DNA of 34,982 nucleotides from an uncultured Treponema sp. (GCA_937885235.1 CAKZZK010000138.1:1-34982); one strand, 5' to 3'; positions 24,340 through 33,254 are shown, numbered from the stretch's first letter. Notes: generated by a model not told the origin, from the letters alone. Made by a program: numbers and translations.

Positions 24340-24774
24340 TCACTCAGCAATAGATAAAGGATTTGCGTTGTAGCTGTCCACGATTTTCTGTACTGAAGCA
24401 AGCCGCTCTTTGTTGAAGTAAGTCTTGTAAACAAAATGCCTCTGCCCGTTTTTCCAGCCATATACACGGAGGTCATCGAATTCATCGTCAAGGCGGAAAA
24501 AATAGGCATTTGTGTATGCATCGCGCTTTTTGCGGGGCGGAGCATCGAGGGGAATGATGGTATAATCTGAATCTGGGTGGTAATAACGGCGGTATTTTTT
24601 GAGACGCAGACGGACAAGCTCCAGCCGCTCATAGCAAAGCGAGCGGAGCTTTTTCCGACCCTCGTGTGTTTCTATGTCTGCCCGCCATTTCCAGTCCCTC
24701 ATATTCAGCACGAGGGAAAGGACTAGGACTGCGCCGACTGCTACGGCAATGAGCAGGATGGCGGGAAACTTCAT
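24340..24774 (-). CDS. Membrane-anchored protein of unknown function
   Basis: The protein is 144 residues. It has one N-terminal hydrophobic helix (about 4-24) with no obvious cleavage site, so it is likely anchored in the inner membrane. A basic segment rich in Arg, Lys and Leu follows (about 40-62), then an aromatic-rich region with YYHPDSDYTIIPLD and VYGWKNGQRHFVYKTYF. AGGA lies nine bases before the ATG. It sits between a chemoreceptor gene (13 bases before) and the adenine methylase (three bases after), clearly in one transcript. I do not recognise the family. Confidence 0.7.
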   Translation of the reverse strand: MKFPAILLIAVAVGAVLVLSLVLNMRDWKWRADIETHEGRKKLRSLCYERLELVRLRLKKYRRYYHPDSDYTIIPLDAPPRKKRDAYTNAYFFRLDDEFDDLRVYGWKNGQRHFVYKTYFNKERLASVQKIVDSYNANPLSIAE

Positions 24775-24786
24775 GCCGCGTTTTCC

Positions 24787-26859
24787 TTAGACGCGGAACT
24801 GGTCAATCTGGCTGCCGATGCGGTAGATGGAGCCGCTGATGGAGGTGGCAAGGTTCATAAGCGAGTTGTCGTCTTCCTCTATGTGCTTGACGTTGCCTTC
24901 CATTTTGCCCACGAGCACCTTTACCGTGTCAGATGACTGCTTAAGGCCGGACACATCGCCGATGATTTCGTGGCGGGCCTTGTCCACGTCTTCGGAGGCA
25001 TCGCGCACTTTCAGCGTCGCCTCGTTCATGTAGCTCAGGCTGTCGCCAATCTGCTTTGAGCCAGAAGCCTGTTCTTCAAGCATGGATTCAATTTCGTGGA
25101 CGCGGTCGCCGGTCAGGCGGATTTTCTCCATGACGCTCGTGAAGGTCTTGTCCGACACATTTGAAGCGTACACCACGTTTGCGATTGATTTCAGGATTCG
25201 TTTGAGCTGGGTGCCGATGTTGCGTGACTGGGCAGATGAGTTTTCAGAAAGCTTTCTGATTTCATCGGCAACAACGGCAAAGCCCTGTCCCGCTGCTCCC
25301 GCGTGTGCCGCCTCGATGGCTGCGTTCATGGCGAGCAGGTTGGTCTGCGAGGCAATCGAAGAGATGACGATGTTTGCCTCTTTAAGCATCTTTGACTGCT
25401 GTTCGATCTGCTGAATCTGGGCGTTCACCTCGTGCTGGCGGGTAATGCCGTCGTCCACATCGTTCTGGAGCACATCGAACTCGTCCACCATTTTTTCCAC
25501 TGAAGAGGAAACCGAATTTATGCTGCCAATCATCTGCGTGACGGCTGCGGATGCCTGCTCCACGCCGTCGGTCTGGCGGTGCAGCTGATGGCGCAATGTC
25601 TCCACAGACTGGGAGATTTTTTCAACGGCATCGACCGTGCCGCCCACTTTTGCGTGCTGATTTGACACCTCGCCGTCAATCTCCTTGATGTCGCCCTGTA
25701 TTTCGGCAAGGAAGGTGCCGTTTTCCTGCATCATAGAACTCAGGCGGTCTCCATAGGCATGCAGATCCTCTTTGGATGCCTGCATTGCCCTGATGATGTC
25801 CTGCATCTTTGCCATAAATGCGTTGAAATTGACGCCAAGCAGTCCGACCTCGTCCTTGCTCGTAACTTTGAGGCGGTGCGTGAGGTCAGCATGGCCTTCG
25901 GCAATCTCCTTTACGGCATCAACAACGGCGCGGAGGGGGCGCACGATTGCATCCGCATTGAAGACGGCAATCACCAGCGCTGCGATGATTGAAATGACGG
26001 CAATGATGATGGCAAAGCGGATATTAGAGGCAATGGCTCCGTTCAGCTCTTTTGATGGACCTGTGCTTACAAAAAGCCAGCCCGTCACCTCTGGCAGGCG
26101 GGAGCCAATCAGATACCTGCCCTTGCCTGCATTCACTTCCATGAAGCTGTTTCCAGAGGCAATGCTGTTCTGGTACTGGGAAAATGAATATTCGCTGAAA
26201 AAGTCTGACTGCAAGACCTTGCCGCTGTCTTTGTTCGTGATGTAAAGGCCGTTTGCATTGAGTATGTATGAATTGCTGCCTTGCGTTAAAGTAAAAGAAT
26301 TGATGAAGTCCATCACCTTGGTGAGCGCGATGTCTATGGCTGCAACGCCTTTAAGATTGCCGTTGTCGTAAACTCGTTTTGCCAGCGTGATGACGGTGCC
26401 TCCCACCATGATGTCCACGTATGGCTCTGTCACGATGTACTCGTCTGTTTTTGCCGCAGCCTGGAACCAGCTGCGCGTGGTCTGGTCAAAATCGGCGGGA
26501 AATTCAAGGTTCAGGCTGTCCGCCACAAAGCCGCCGTTTTTATAGGGAACGGCACCGGTATAATAGACATATTGATAATCGGGATTTGTCTTTGCAAGTT
26601 CGCTGAACCATGAGCCCATTGTATCACGGTCAAAATCCTGCGTCCTCGCATATTCGACCATGGCATCAAGCACGCTTTTCGGTTCCGTGAGGAAGGTCTC
26701 CACATTGGCGTAAACCGCCTGCTGCATATACTTTGCCCTGTCTGCCAGATTGTCTTCCTGTACCTTTATCTGCCTGTATATGATGGGAATGGAGACAAGA
26801 ATGACTGCAAAAAGAACCACTAGACCTGAACTGGTGATAAGCTTCTGTTTGATGTTCAT
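24787..26859 (-). CDS. Methyl-accepting chemotaxis protein with dCache sensor and HAMP
   Basis: The protein is 690 residues. The ATG at 26859 is chosen because GAGAGGAAATTT precedes it; an in-frame ATG at 26958 lies upstream of the promoter. A membrane helix at about 10-30 leads to a double-Cache periplasmic sensor containing TTRSWFQAA, VTEPYVD and GVAAIDIAL; the R-x-W-F and Asp positions resemble amino-acid-binding dCache domains, so an amino-acid ligand is possible. A second helix at about 288-308 is followed by a HAMP domain (IVRPLRAVVDAVKEIAEG) and the signalling domain, with the tip ASQTNLLAMNAAIEAAHAG then GFAVVADEIRKLSE. It heads a three-gene operon with an anchored protein and a DNA methylase. 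Confidence 0.94.
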   Translation of the reverse strand: MNIKQKLITSSGLVVLFAVILVSIPIIYRQIKVQEDNLADRAKYMQQAVYANVETFLTEPKSVLDAMVEYARTQDFDRDTMGSWFSELAKTNPDYQYVYYTGAVPYKNGGFVADSLNLEFPADFDQTTRSWFQAAAKTDEYIVTEPYVDIMVGGTVITLAKRVYDNGNLKGVAAIDIALTKVMDFINSFTLTQGSNSYILNANGLYITNKDSGKVLQSDFFSEYSFSQYQNSIASGNSFMEVNAGKGRYLIGSRLPEVTGWLFVSTGPSKELNGAIASNIRFAIIIAVISIIAALVIAVFNADAIVRPLRAVVDAVKEIAEGHADLTHRLKVTSKDEVGLLGVNFNAFMAKMQDIIRAMQASKEDLHAYGDRLSSMMQENGTFLAEIQGDIKEIDGEVSNQHAKVGGTVDAVEKISQSVETLRHQLHRQTDGVEQASAAVTQMIGSINSVSSSVEKMVDEFDVLQNDVDDGITRQHEVNAQIQQIEQQSKMLKEANIVISSIASQTNLLAMNAAIEAAHAGAAGQGFAVVADEIRKLSENSSAQSRNIGTQLKRILKSIANVVYASNVSDKTFTSVMEKIRLTGDRVHEIESMLEEQASGSKQIGDSLSYMNEATLKVRDASEDVDKARHEIIGDVSGLKQSSDTVKVLVGKMEGNVKHIEEDDNSLMNLATSISGSIYRIGSQIDQFRV

Positions 26860-26903
26860 AAATTTCCTCTCGATAACTACGATGTTTCCACGAACTGAAA
26901 AAG

Positions 26904-26945
26904 CTAGTGCACTAGTAGTATATCCGCTTGAAGGATAAAATTCAA
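26904..26945 (-). promoter_or_regulatory. Chemoreceptor operon promoter with palindromic operator at the start site
   Basis: On the minus strand TTGAAT (26945-26940) and TATACT (26922-26917) are 17 bases apart. A perfect 12-bp palindrome, CTAGTGCACTAG (26915-26904), begins one base after the -10 box and covers the predicted transcript start. A repressor bound there would block the promoter. Confidence 0.65.
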
Positions 26946-26959
26946 TAAGGAAAAACACA

Positions 26960-27007
26960 AAAAAAGCAGGTCAAAAGCTCACTTCTATAGAGCTCTTAAC
27001 CTGCCTT
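26960..27007 (-). terminator. Rho-independent terminator of gpmI
   Basis: On the minus strand GCAGGTTAAGAGCTC (27004-26990) pairs with GAGCTTTTGACCTGC (26980-26966) through a nine-base loop, with two non-Watson-Crick positions, and is followed by a T-rich tail. The stem would also fold on the other strand. Confidence 0.8.
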
Positions 27008-27023
27008 TGTGTTCTTTATCTGT

Positions 27024-28691
27024 TTATTTCAGATTGATAATAGACTTGTCGTAATCGCTCGGGGGCAGGAAGCCCATGAGCTCTATCAGCGTGGCTGACC
27101 AGGAGCTGATGCCCAGCCCCTCGTTGAGCTTTGTGTTGTCGTAATCGCCCTTGAATTCCGGATCGTAGATGATGGCGGGAACGGGGTTCAAGCTATGGCT
27201 TGTCTTTGCCATCGGCTCGCCAGCCTTGTCCGTCTTTACCTTGCCGGTCTTCTTGTCGTGCTCGTACATATCGTCCGAGTTGCCGTGGTCTGCGGTCAAG
27301 CAGAGGATGCCTCCCGCCTCATCGACGGCTTTCTTGATTCTGCCGATCTGCAGGTCCATCGCCTCCATAGAGCAGACGACGGCATTGAACACGCCGGTGT
27401 GTCCAACCATATCCCCGTTCGGGAAGTTCAGGCGTATGTGCTGATACTTGCCGGACTTGATAGCCTCGATAACGCGGTCAGTGATCTCCGCGCACTTCAT
27501 CCACGGGCGCTGCTCGAAGGGCACTACGTCGCTCTTGACTTCCTCGTAATCCTCAAGCTGCTCGTCGAACTTGCCGAGCTTGTTGCCGTTGAAGAAGTAG
27601 GTCACGTGACCGTACTTCTGGGTTTCGCTTATGGCGAGCAGCTTTACGCCGCTCTTTACAAGGTACTCACCCATCACGCGGTCTATGGCGGGCGGCTGCA
27701 CGAGATACTGCTGCGGAATGTGCAGGTCTCCGTCGTACTCCATCATGCCCGCATATTCTACTTTGGGCAGCCTCTTGCGGTCAAAGTGATCGAATTTCCC
27801 CTCGGGGCTCTCAAACGCATTGGTGATTTCCAGCGCACGGTCGCCACGGAAATTGTAGAACACCACGCTGTCCCCGTCGTTGATGGTTCCCACAGGCTTG
27901 CCGTTTTCGGCAATCACGAATTCGTGCATGTCCTGATCGAGGATGCCGGGGATTTCCTTGCGGTAAGTGTTGATTGCCTCCGTTGCGGAAGCAAACTGCC
28001 GTCCTTCGCCGAGCACATGAGCCTTCCAGCCGCGCTCCACCATGCTCCAGTCAGCATTGTAGCGGTCCATAGTCATAAACATACGTCCGCCACCGGAAGC
28101 GATTCGGTAATCCGCGTCCTTGAAGCCCGCAAGGAATTCCTCAAAGGGGGTGAAGAACGTGAGCGCGCTTGTCGGCTCAACATCGCGGCCATCGAGCAGG
28201 GCGTGGACGCGCAGCTTCTTTACGCCGTCTTTGTGTGCCTGCTCCACCATTGCCTTGAGATGGTCAATGTGCGAGTGCACGTTGCCGTCGGACAAAAGCC
28301 CGATGAAATGGAAAACGCTGTCCTTGTCCTTGACATTTTTCACAAGCTTCTGCCAGGTGTTTCCCTTGAACATATCGCCAGAACTGATGGCGTTTGAAAC
28401 AAGCTTTGCTCCCTGTGCAAAGACACGGCCGCAGCCCATAGCGTTGTGACCAACCTCGCTGTTGCCCATGTCATCATCGCTCGGCAGGCCTACGGCGGTT
28501 CCGTGTGCTTTAAGCTGTGTGTGCGGGCTCAGGCTCTTTATCTTGTCGAGCCATGCCATGCGGCTTGCCTTTACGGCATCTCCGTCTTCATATTTTCCAT
28601 AGCCCACGCCGTCCATGATGACGAAGACGACAGGACCGCGGCGTCCTTTCCAGTTGGGATTTTTCTGCAATGGATGCATTGTATCTGCCAT
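27024..28691 (-). CDS. gpmI: 2,3-bisphosphoglycerate-independent phosphoglycerate mutase
   Basis: The protein is 555 residues, typical for the family. It interconverts 3- and 2-phosphoglycerate in glycolysis, using two metal ions and a phosphoserine. FVIMDGVGYG contains metal ligand D27; DDDMGNSEVGHNAMG contains the catalytic serine S78. HALLDGRDVEPTSA, the RGDRALEIT segment and NFPNGDMVGHTG are family signatures, and CLTADHGNSDDM near the end provides the second metal site. AAGGAG precedes the ATG. A TATAAT-like -10 lies at 28725-28720 but I see no matching -35. A terminator follows the gene; another precedes it, so it is a single-gene unit. Confidence 0.97.
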   Translation of the reverse strand: MADTMHPLQKNPNWKGRRGPVVFVIMDGVGYGKYEDGDAVKASRMAWLDKIKSLSPHTQLKAHGTAVGLPSDDDMGNSEVGHNAMGCGRVFAQGAKLVSNAISSGDMFKGNTWQKLVKNVKDKDSVFHFIGLLSDGNVHSHIDHLKAMVEQAHKDGVKKLRVHALLDGRDVEPTSALTFFTPFEEFLAGFKDADYRIASGGGRMFMTMDRYNADWSMVERGWKAHVLGEGRQFASATEAINTYRKEIPGILDQDMHEFVIAENGKPVGTINDGDSVVFYNFRGDRALEITNAFESPEGKFDHFDRKRLPKVEYAGMMEYDGDLHIPQQYLVQPPAIDRVMGEYLVKSGVKLLAISETQKYGHVTYFFNGNKLGKFDEQLEDYEEVKSDVVPFEQRPWMKCAEITDRVIEAIKSGKYQHIRLNFPNGDMVGHTGVFNAVVCSMEAMDLQIGRIKKAVDEAGGILCLTADHGNSDDMYEHDKKTGKVKTDKAGEPMAKTSHSLNPVPAIIYDPEFKGDYDNTKLNEGLGISSWSATLIELMGFLPPSDYDKSIINLK

Positions 28692-28731
28692 ATATAACTC
28701 CTTGTCTAAATATGTTTAAATTATAGAGAGA

Positions 28732-28757
28732 AAAAGCCAGCCCACAGGGAGCTGGCT
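28732..28757 (-). terminator. Rho-independent terminator after the fusA-ATPase pair
   Basis: On the minus strand GCCAGC (28756-28751) pairs with GCTGGC (28741-28736), followed at once by five T. It lies 20 bases after the ATPase gene and upstream of gpmI. Confidence 0.75.
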
Positions 28758-28775
28758 TGCCGTCATGCCTAAAGG

Positions 28776-29459
28776 CTATTTCGTTGTCGTAATCAGCAGC
28801 GTCTTTGAATCCAGCTTGAGATTAGAAGGCAGGTTCTTCTCGTTGCCGAATTTAAGGACTTCAAGCTGCGTGATAGAATTCCGCGCGAGCAGATGTACTA
28901 CCGCAGTGAAGTAGGGCAAGATTTCCTTCGGAGCGGAATCTTCAAGCTTGTCGCCTTCGACGGTGGCAGAGAACCATATCTTTGTCTTTGTCACCTTGGC
29001 ATAGTTGTGCACGGACTGGATGTCCGCTTCGGAAACCTTTGCGAAGTCAACACCGTCAATCACCACGCCCGCAACCTCTATTCCGGCAGCCTTCAGCGCG
29101 TTGAGCGTGTAGATGACCTTCTCAAGATTCACGTTATCCTGATTGAAGTTCAGAATCGTGCGGTTGCGCACTATCTGGTCCTTCACGTCAGCCTCGTTGG
29201 GAATGGACTTCTTCTTGGATATCTCCGTATAGATGCCGTCGTACCAAGAGATGACGTTGGGGCTCTTCTGGTCAAACGAAACGTGAGCCAGCTGCTGGCC
29301 GTTGAGCAGGGTGTCCATGCCGAACTGCACGAGCACAGAGGTCTTGCCCAATCCCTTCTTTGCGGTAACGAGTCCCAGTTCTCCGCCTTTAAGGCCGCCG
29401 TTTGTCACAGCATCAAAGGCACGGATGGGGCTGCTTTCAAAAAGATCCTGTTTTGCCAT
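28776..29459 (-). CDS. RecA/KaiC-like P-loop ATPase of unknown function
   Basis: The protein is 227 residues. The fold resembles the RecA/DnaB/KaiC group: an N-terminal segment RAFDAVTNGGLKGGELGLV (target-loop style opening), then the P-loop AKKGLGKTS at about 33-41, in which the first glycine of GxxGxGKT is Ala, then LAHVSFDQ and, later, the hydrophobic strand VAGVVIDGVD acting as Walker B. An SxT-type sensor region WFSATVEGD follows. The gene starts 11 bases after fusA with AGGAGGG, so the two form an operon, and it is followed by a terminator. The family is known to me only as a spirochaete-type conserved protein; a role beside translation is inference from context. Confidence 0.75.
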   Translation of the reverse strand: MAKQDLFESSPIRAFDAVTNGGLKGGELGLVTAKKGLGKTSVLVQFGMDTLLNGQQLAHVSFDQKSPNVISWYDGIYTEISKKKSIPNEADVKDQIVRNRTILNFNQDNVNLEKVIYTLNALKAAGIEVAGVVIDGVDFAKVSEADIQSVHNYAKVTKTKIWFSATVEGDKLEDSAPKEILPYFTAVVHLLARNSITQLEVLKFGNEKNLPSNLKLDSKTLLITTTK

Positions 29460-29470
29460 ATACGCCCTCC

Positions 29471-31567
29471 TTATTTGTTAGAAGCCTTGCGCTCTTCGTT
29501 ATACTTCTTGATGAGTTCATCAGCCACATTGTTCGGCACCTTGCCGTATTTTTCAAACTCCATCGTAAACTCAGCCTTGCCCTGTGTGGAAGAGCGGAGA
29601 ATGGTAGAAAAGCCGAACATTTCGGACAGCGGAACCTCTGCGTTCACCGTTGAGCTGTTGTTCTCGTCGGAAGAATCGACAATCACGCCGCGGCGCTGGT
29701 TGATGAGGCCGAACATGCTTCCCTGGAACTCGCTCGGACCGGCAATCTGCACCTTCATGATAGGCTCAAGGATGACAGGCTTTGCCTTTGCATAGCCTTC
29801 GCGGAATGCGCCGATAGCGGCGGTCTGGAATGCGATATCTGAAGAGTCAACCGGATGGTACTGGCCATCGTTTATCGTGCAACGCACATTGACGACCGGA
29901 GCACCGATAAGGGAGCCCTTCTCCATAGCCTTCTTGAAGCCCTTGTCGCAGGACGGAATGTACTCGTTCGGAATGGCGCCGCCCTTGATGGAATCGACAA
30001 ACTCGTAATCTTTGTCTGCAAGCGGCTCCATGAAGCCCGCAACGCGACCGTACTGACCTGAACCACCGGTCTGCTTTTTGTGCGTGTAGTTGAATTCCGC
30101 GCGCTGGGTGATTGTCTCGCGGTAGGCGACTTCCGGCGCAGAAACCTTTACCTCGCACTTGTATTCGCGCTTCATGCGCTCAACGTATACGGCAAGGTGC
30201 AACTCGCCCATGCCCTTGATGATGGTCTGATTGCTTTCAGGGTCAACGTAGGTCTGGAAAGTCGGGTCTTCCTTGGTGAAGCGGTTGAGAGCCTTGGACA
30301 TATTTGCCGCGTCAGATTTGTTCAGCGGCTCAATGGCTTCAGAGATAACAGGGCTGGGCACGAACATACTCGTCATAGCATAGTTCAGTCCGCCGCCGCA
30401 GAACGTGTCGCCGGATGCGCAGTCCACGCCGAAGAGGGCAATGATGTCTCCCGGCTGTCCTTCGTTGATATCTTCCATTGCGGCAGCGTTCATGCGCACA
30501 ATGCGTCCAACCTTGAACTTCTTCTGCGCACGGGTGTTGAAGAGCTCATCGCCCTTGGTGATTTTGCCCTGATAGATGCGCACATAGGTGAGCTGACCGT
30601 ACTGACCGTCGTCAAGCTTGAATGCAAGCGACACGCAGGGCTTGTCAGCCACGTTGAAGAGCTCCACCTGAGCCTCGTTGTTGTCGAGGTCAAGGCCGTA
30701 GTTGTGAACTTCCGTCGGGTTCGGCAGATAGCGCTCAACGCCGTCCAAGAGGGGCTGAATGCCCTTGTTCATGTGGGCTGACCCACAGAACACGGCGACA
30801 AACTGCTCGGTGAGCGTGCCTTTGCGGATGGCTGCGATGATTTTCTTCTCGTCTACGTTGTCGTAGCCGTTCTCCATGATCTCTTCCATGAGCTCATCAT
30901 CGAACATAGAGGCGGCATCAAGCAGCTCCTGGCGTTTTGTCTTTGCATCTTCCAGCAATTCGGCAGGAATCTCTGCGACGCGAACTTCTTCGCCATCGTG
31001 ACCCTCAAAGTAATACGCCTTCATGGCGATGAGGTCAACGACGCCCTGCAGTTTGTCTTCAAGACCGACAGGGAGTTCCACCATATATGCGTTCAGACCG
31101 AGCTTCTCGCGGAGCTGGCGGCACACACGCAGGGGGTTTGCACCCTGACGGTCGCATTTATTTACAAAAGCAATGCGCGGTACATGATAGCGTTTGAGCT
31201 GGCGGTCTACCGTAATGGACTGGGACTGGACGCCTGCAACAGCACAGAGAACAAGGATGGCGCCATCAAGAACGCGCAGAGAGCGCTCCACTTCCACAGT
31301 GAAGTCCACGTGGCCGGGAGTGTCGATAAGGTTGATTGTTGTCCCCTTCCAGTTTACCTGCGTAGCTGCGGACTGGATGGTGATGCCGCGCTCCCTCTCC
31401 AAATCCATACTGTCCATCACAGCGCCAACGCCGTCTTTTCCATGAACCTCATGGATCTGATGAATCTTGTTACAGTAGAACAAGATGCGCTCAGACAGTG
31501 TTGTTTTACCAGAGTCAATGTGGGCGCTGATTCCGATATTACGTACTTTTGTAATATCAAAGCTCAT
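29471..31567 (-). CDS. fusA: Elongation factor G, spirochaete/mitochondrial EF-G1 type
   Basis: The protein is 698 residues. EF-G is the GTPase that moves tRNAs and mRNA through the ribosome. The G1 motif is AHIDSGKTT (16-24) with Ser where most bacterial EF-Gs have Ala; switch II is DTPGHVDFT, and the G4 motif is NKCDRQGA. Domain IV carries the YRETITQ... and HKKQTGGSGQYG segments. HIDSGKTT and the following SERILFY pattern resemble mitochondrial EF-G1 and the spirochaete spdEFG1 group, in which translocation is separated from ribosome recycling; the partner EF-G2 gene would then lie elsewhere. The start has GAGAGG, and a promoter is at 31682-31654. Confidence 0.95.
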   Translation of the reverse strand: MSFDITKVRNIGISAHIDSGKTTLSERILFYCNKIHQIHEVHGKDGVGAVMDSMDLERERGITIQSAATQVNWKGTTINLIDTPGHVDFTVEVERSLRVLDGAILVLCAVAGVQSQSITVDRQLKRYHVPRIAFVNKCDRQGANPLRVCRQLREKLGLNAYMVELPVGLEDKLQGVVDLIAMKAYYFEGHDGEEVRVAEIPAELLEDAKTKRQELLDAASMFDDELMEEIMENGYDNVDEKKIIAAIRKGTLTEQFVAVFCGSAHMNKGIQPLLDGVERYLPNPTEVHNYGLDLDNNEAQVELFNVADKPCVSLAFKLDDGQYGQLTYVRIYQGKITKGDELFNTRAQKKFKVGRIVRMNAAAMEDINEGQPGDIIALFGVDCASGDTFCGGGLNYAMTSMFVPSPVISEAIEPLNKSDAANMSKALNRFTKEDPTFQTYVDPESNQTIIKGMGELHLAVYVERMKREYKCEVKVSAPEVAYRETITQRAEFNYTHKKQTGGSGQYGRVAGFMEPLADKDYEFVDSIKGGAIPNEYIPSCDKGFKKAMEKGSLIGAPVVNVRCTINDGQYHPVDSSDIAFQTAAIGAFREGYAKAKPVILEPIMKVQIAGPSEFQGSMFGLINQRRGVIVDSSDENNSSTVNAEVPLSEMFGFSTILRSSTQGKAEFTMEFEKYGKVPNNVADELIKKYNEERKASNK

Positions 31568-31653
31568 ATTGTATACCTCTCAAAAAAAATTTGCTAACGT
31601 AAACGTCCCATCTAGCGGTTGAAAACAGTACCGCATAGTAGAATATTTTGAGT

Positions 31654-31682
31654 ATGATACAGGAAAAGTATATGAATTTCAA
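31654..31682 (-). promoter_or_regulatory. fusA promoter
   Basis: On the minus strand TTGAAA (31682-31677) and TATCAT (31659-31654) are 17 bases apart. Transcription would start near 31647, giving a leader of about 80 bases before fusA. Confidence 0.6.
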
Positions 31683-31701
31683 TAGGGCTTCCCGAAAAAC
31701 G

Positions 31702-33141
31702 TTAAAAACTCGCAGAAAATGCAACCGTCCCCCGCCAGCGCGTGTGCGCCCAGTTCCCCGAAAAGCCTGCAGAGGCAGTGAAGCGCCCCCCGTCATACTG
31801 TCCATCTTTGAAGGACAGTGTGCCGCTGAATTTAATAGAAGAAAGTAATTCGTGCGGGAATTCCAAAGTCTGCGTGCAGGTTACAGTCTGCCCCTTTGCC
31901 GAAATGCTGTAGCCCGCGGTAGCGCGGTAGGTGCATGGCAGGGCGCTGTAGCGGAACGCAAGCCGCACCTGGTAAGAGACCGCGTGCTTTTTGCCTGTAA
32001 GCTTTCTGTTCCAGTGCGCGTCAAGCTGTGCCCTGCCGTATCGGTAGGAAAGTGCCGCTTTAAGGGCGTAGTCATTATAGAGGCTGTTTATCTTGCCTGA
32101 AGAGAGGCGCTCGGTCTTTTCTATCTCCACACCTGCCCGCACAAGCCCTATGGGGAGCGCAAAGTTGAACTGGGGATTAAACTGTGTCTGACTTTTGATA
32201 TTGAGCTTTTTGCCTGTGGGCAGCAGCATATCTGCGTTCTGGCTGTAAAACACAGCGGCATTGAGCGTGAAGCATTTTATATGGAAGGAATCCTGCGTCC
32301 GCGTCCAGAAGAAGGAGCTTGCCAGCCCACCGAAGGGATTTTCCGTCATACCGAACGCGCTTGAAGAGCGGAAAAGGTCTGCAAGCGAAAGGCAGACCTC
32401 TATGTCTGCTGCCCCGTAGCGTGCTTTGGGAATGTAGCGGTCTTGAGGGAACCATGCGCTGGAAAGCTTCCTGCCATAGGTGAATGAACCTGCCGTTGCC
32501 GCCACGGAAAGCTTGCTTGCCGGACGCGAGCTGAAATCAATCTCCTTGAACAGGCTTGCCGCCTTGTCGCCATTTTCAAAGTAAGCGAACTGCATTGAGG
32601 GGAAGCCCTGCGTCAGCGCGGACGGCTTGCAGCTGAGGGCAAGGGCGAACGGGGTGGGCGTGGAACGGAAGCCCGGCAGCGAGGGAGAAATGCCCGGCGC
32701 AAGCAGCGAGAGCTTCCGCAATGGCGCGGCAGATGCAAGCGAGGGCTTTTTGATGCGCGACAGTCCCTTGCCAAAGCGCAGCGTCCCCGCATAGAGCGTG
32801 GTGTCAAAACAGAAATGCTCGCCGCCGAGGTGGAAATCCGCCCCGTAGCGTTCGAGCGCTTTTTTGTCTTGCAGCAGCGCACGGCAGATGTCCTGCGTGT
32901 TGAACGCCGTGTAAGGCAGCCCGAACGATGCCATGAGCGTTGCATCCTTAAAGCGCAGCCCTATGCCGCCGTCAGCCTTTAGCTCCGATTTCTTCATCCC
33001 CTCTTCCGGCCGTTTGAGTGACGTGCCCGTGTAAAAATCAATGCCGCGGAACAGAGCCGCCGCTTTGTCCTCCGCCATACCTTGCCAGGCAGCGAAGACA
33101 AGACTCAGCACCGCCGTCCCTGTTGCTAGAATTTTTTTCAT
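31702..33141 (-). CDS. Probable outer-membrane beta-barrel protein
   Basis: The protein is 479 residues. The ATG at 33141 is chosen because AGAGGAGGAATTT precedes it and because a signal peptide follows directly (about 1-23, MKKILATGTAVLSLVFAAW). The open frame continues upstream to 33360, but that part runs through the palindrome array and is not protein-like. The mature protein has many short amphipathic, aromatic-rich strands separated by Gly, Asn and Ser turns, repeated 'FRGIDFYTGTS'/'FKEIDFSSRPAS' style segments (about 31-41 and 201-212), and ends in Phe (TVAFSASF), as outer-membrane barrels commonly do. I do not recognise a named family. A stem that can cover its ribosome site lies at 33143-33175. 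Confidence 0.7.
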   Translation of the reverse strand: MKKILATGTAVLSLVFAAWQGMAEDKAAALFRGIDFYTGTSLKRPEEGMKKSELKADGGIGLRFKDATLMASFGLPYTAFNTQDICRALLQDKKALERYGADFHLGGEHFCFDTTLYAGTLRFGKGLSRIKKPSLASAAPLRKLSLLAPGISPSLPGFRSTPTPFALALSCKPSALTQGFPSMQFAYFENGDKAASLFKEIDFSSRPASKLSVAATAGSFTYGRKLSSAWFPQDRYIPKARYGAADIEVCLSLADLFRSSSAFGMTENPFGGLASSFFWTRTQDSFHIKCFTLNAAVFYSQNADMLLPTGKKLNIKSQTQFNPQFNFALPIGLVRAGVEIEKTERLSSGKINSLYNDYALKAALSYRYGRAQLDAHWNRKLTGKKHAVSYQVRLAFRYSALPCTYRATAGYSISAKGQTVTCTQTLEFPHELLSSIKFSGTLSFKDGQYDGGRFTASAGFSGNWAHTRWRGTVAFSASF

Positions 33142-33142
33142 A

Positions 33143-33175
33143 AATTCCTCCTCTCTTATTGATTGAAGAGGAATT
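33143..33175 (-). promoter_or_regulatory. Hairpin able to mask the ribosome site of the barrel protein
   Basis: On the minus strand AATTCCTC (33175-33168) is the exact reverse complement of GAGGAATT (33150-33143), which contains the ribosome site just before ATG 33141. The loop is 17 bases. Folding would hide the Shine-Dalgarno sequence, so translation may be controlled by temperature, a ligand, a small RNA or a protein. Confidence 0.5.
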
Positions 33176-33254
33176 ACAATTTTGTACACACATAACGCTT
33201 GAAAGAGGTATTTTTTTAAATTTTTTGGAATCGGAGCCTTTGCTTTCGGCTCTG

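Noticed and set aside
27195..28397. 400-codon open frame antisense to gpmI
   Set aside because: It lies wholly inside gpmI on the other strand, has no motif or ribosome site, and its composition mirrors the GC-biased third positions of gpmI.
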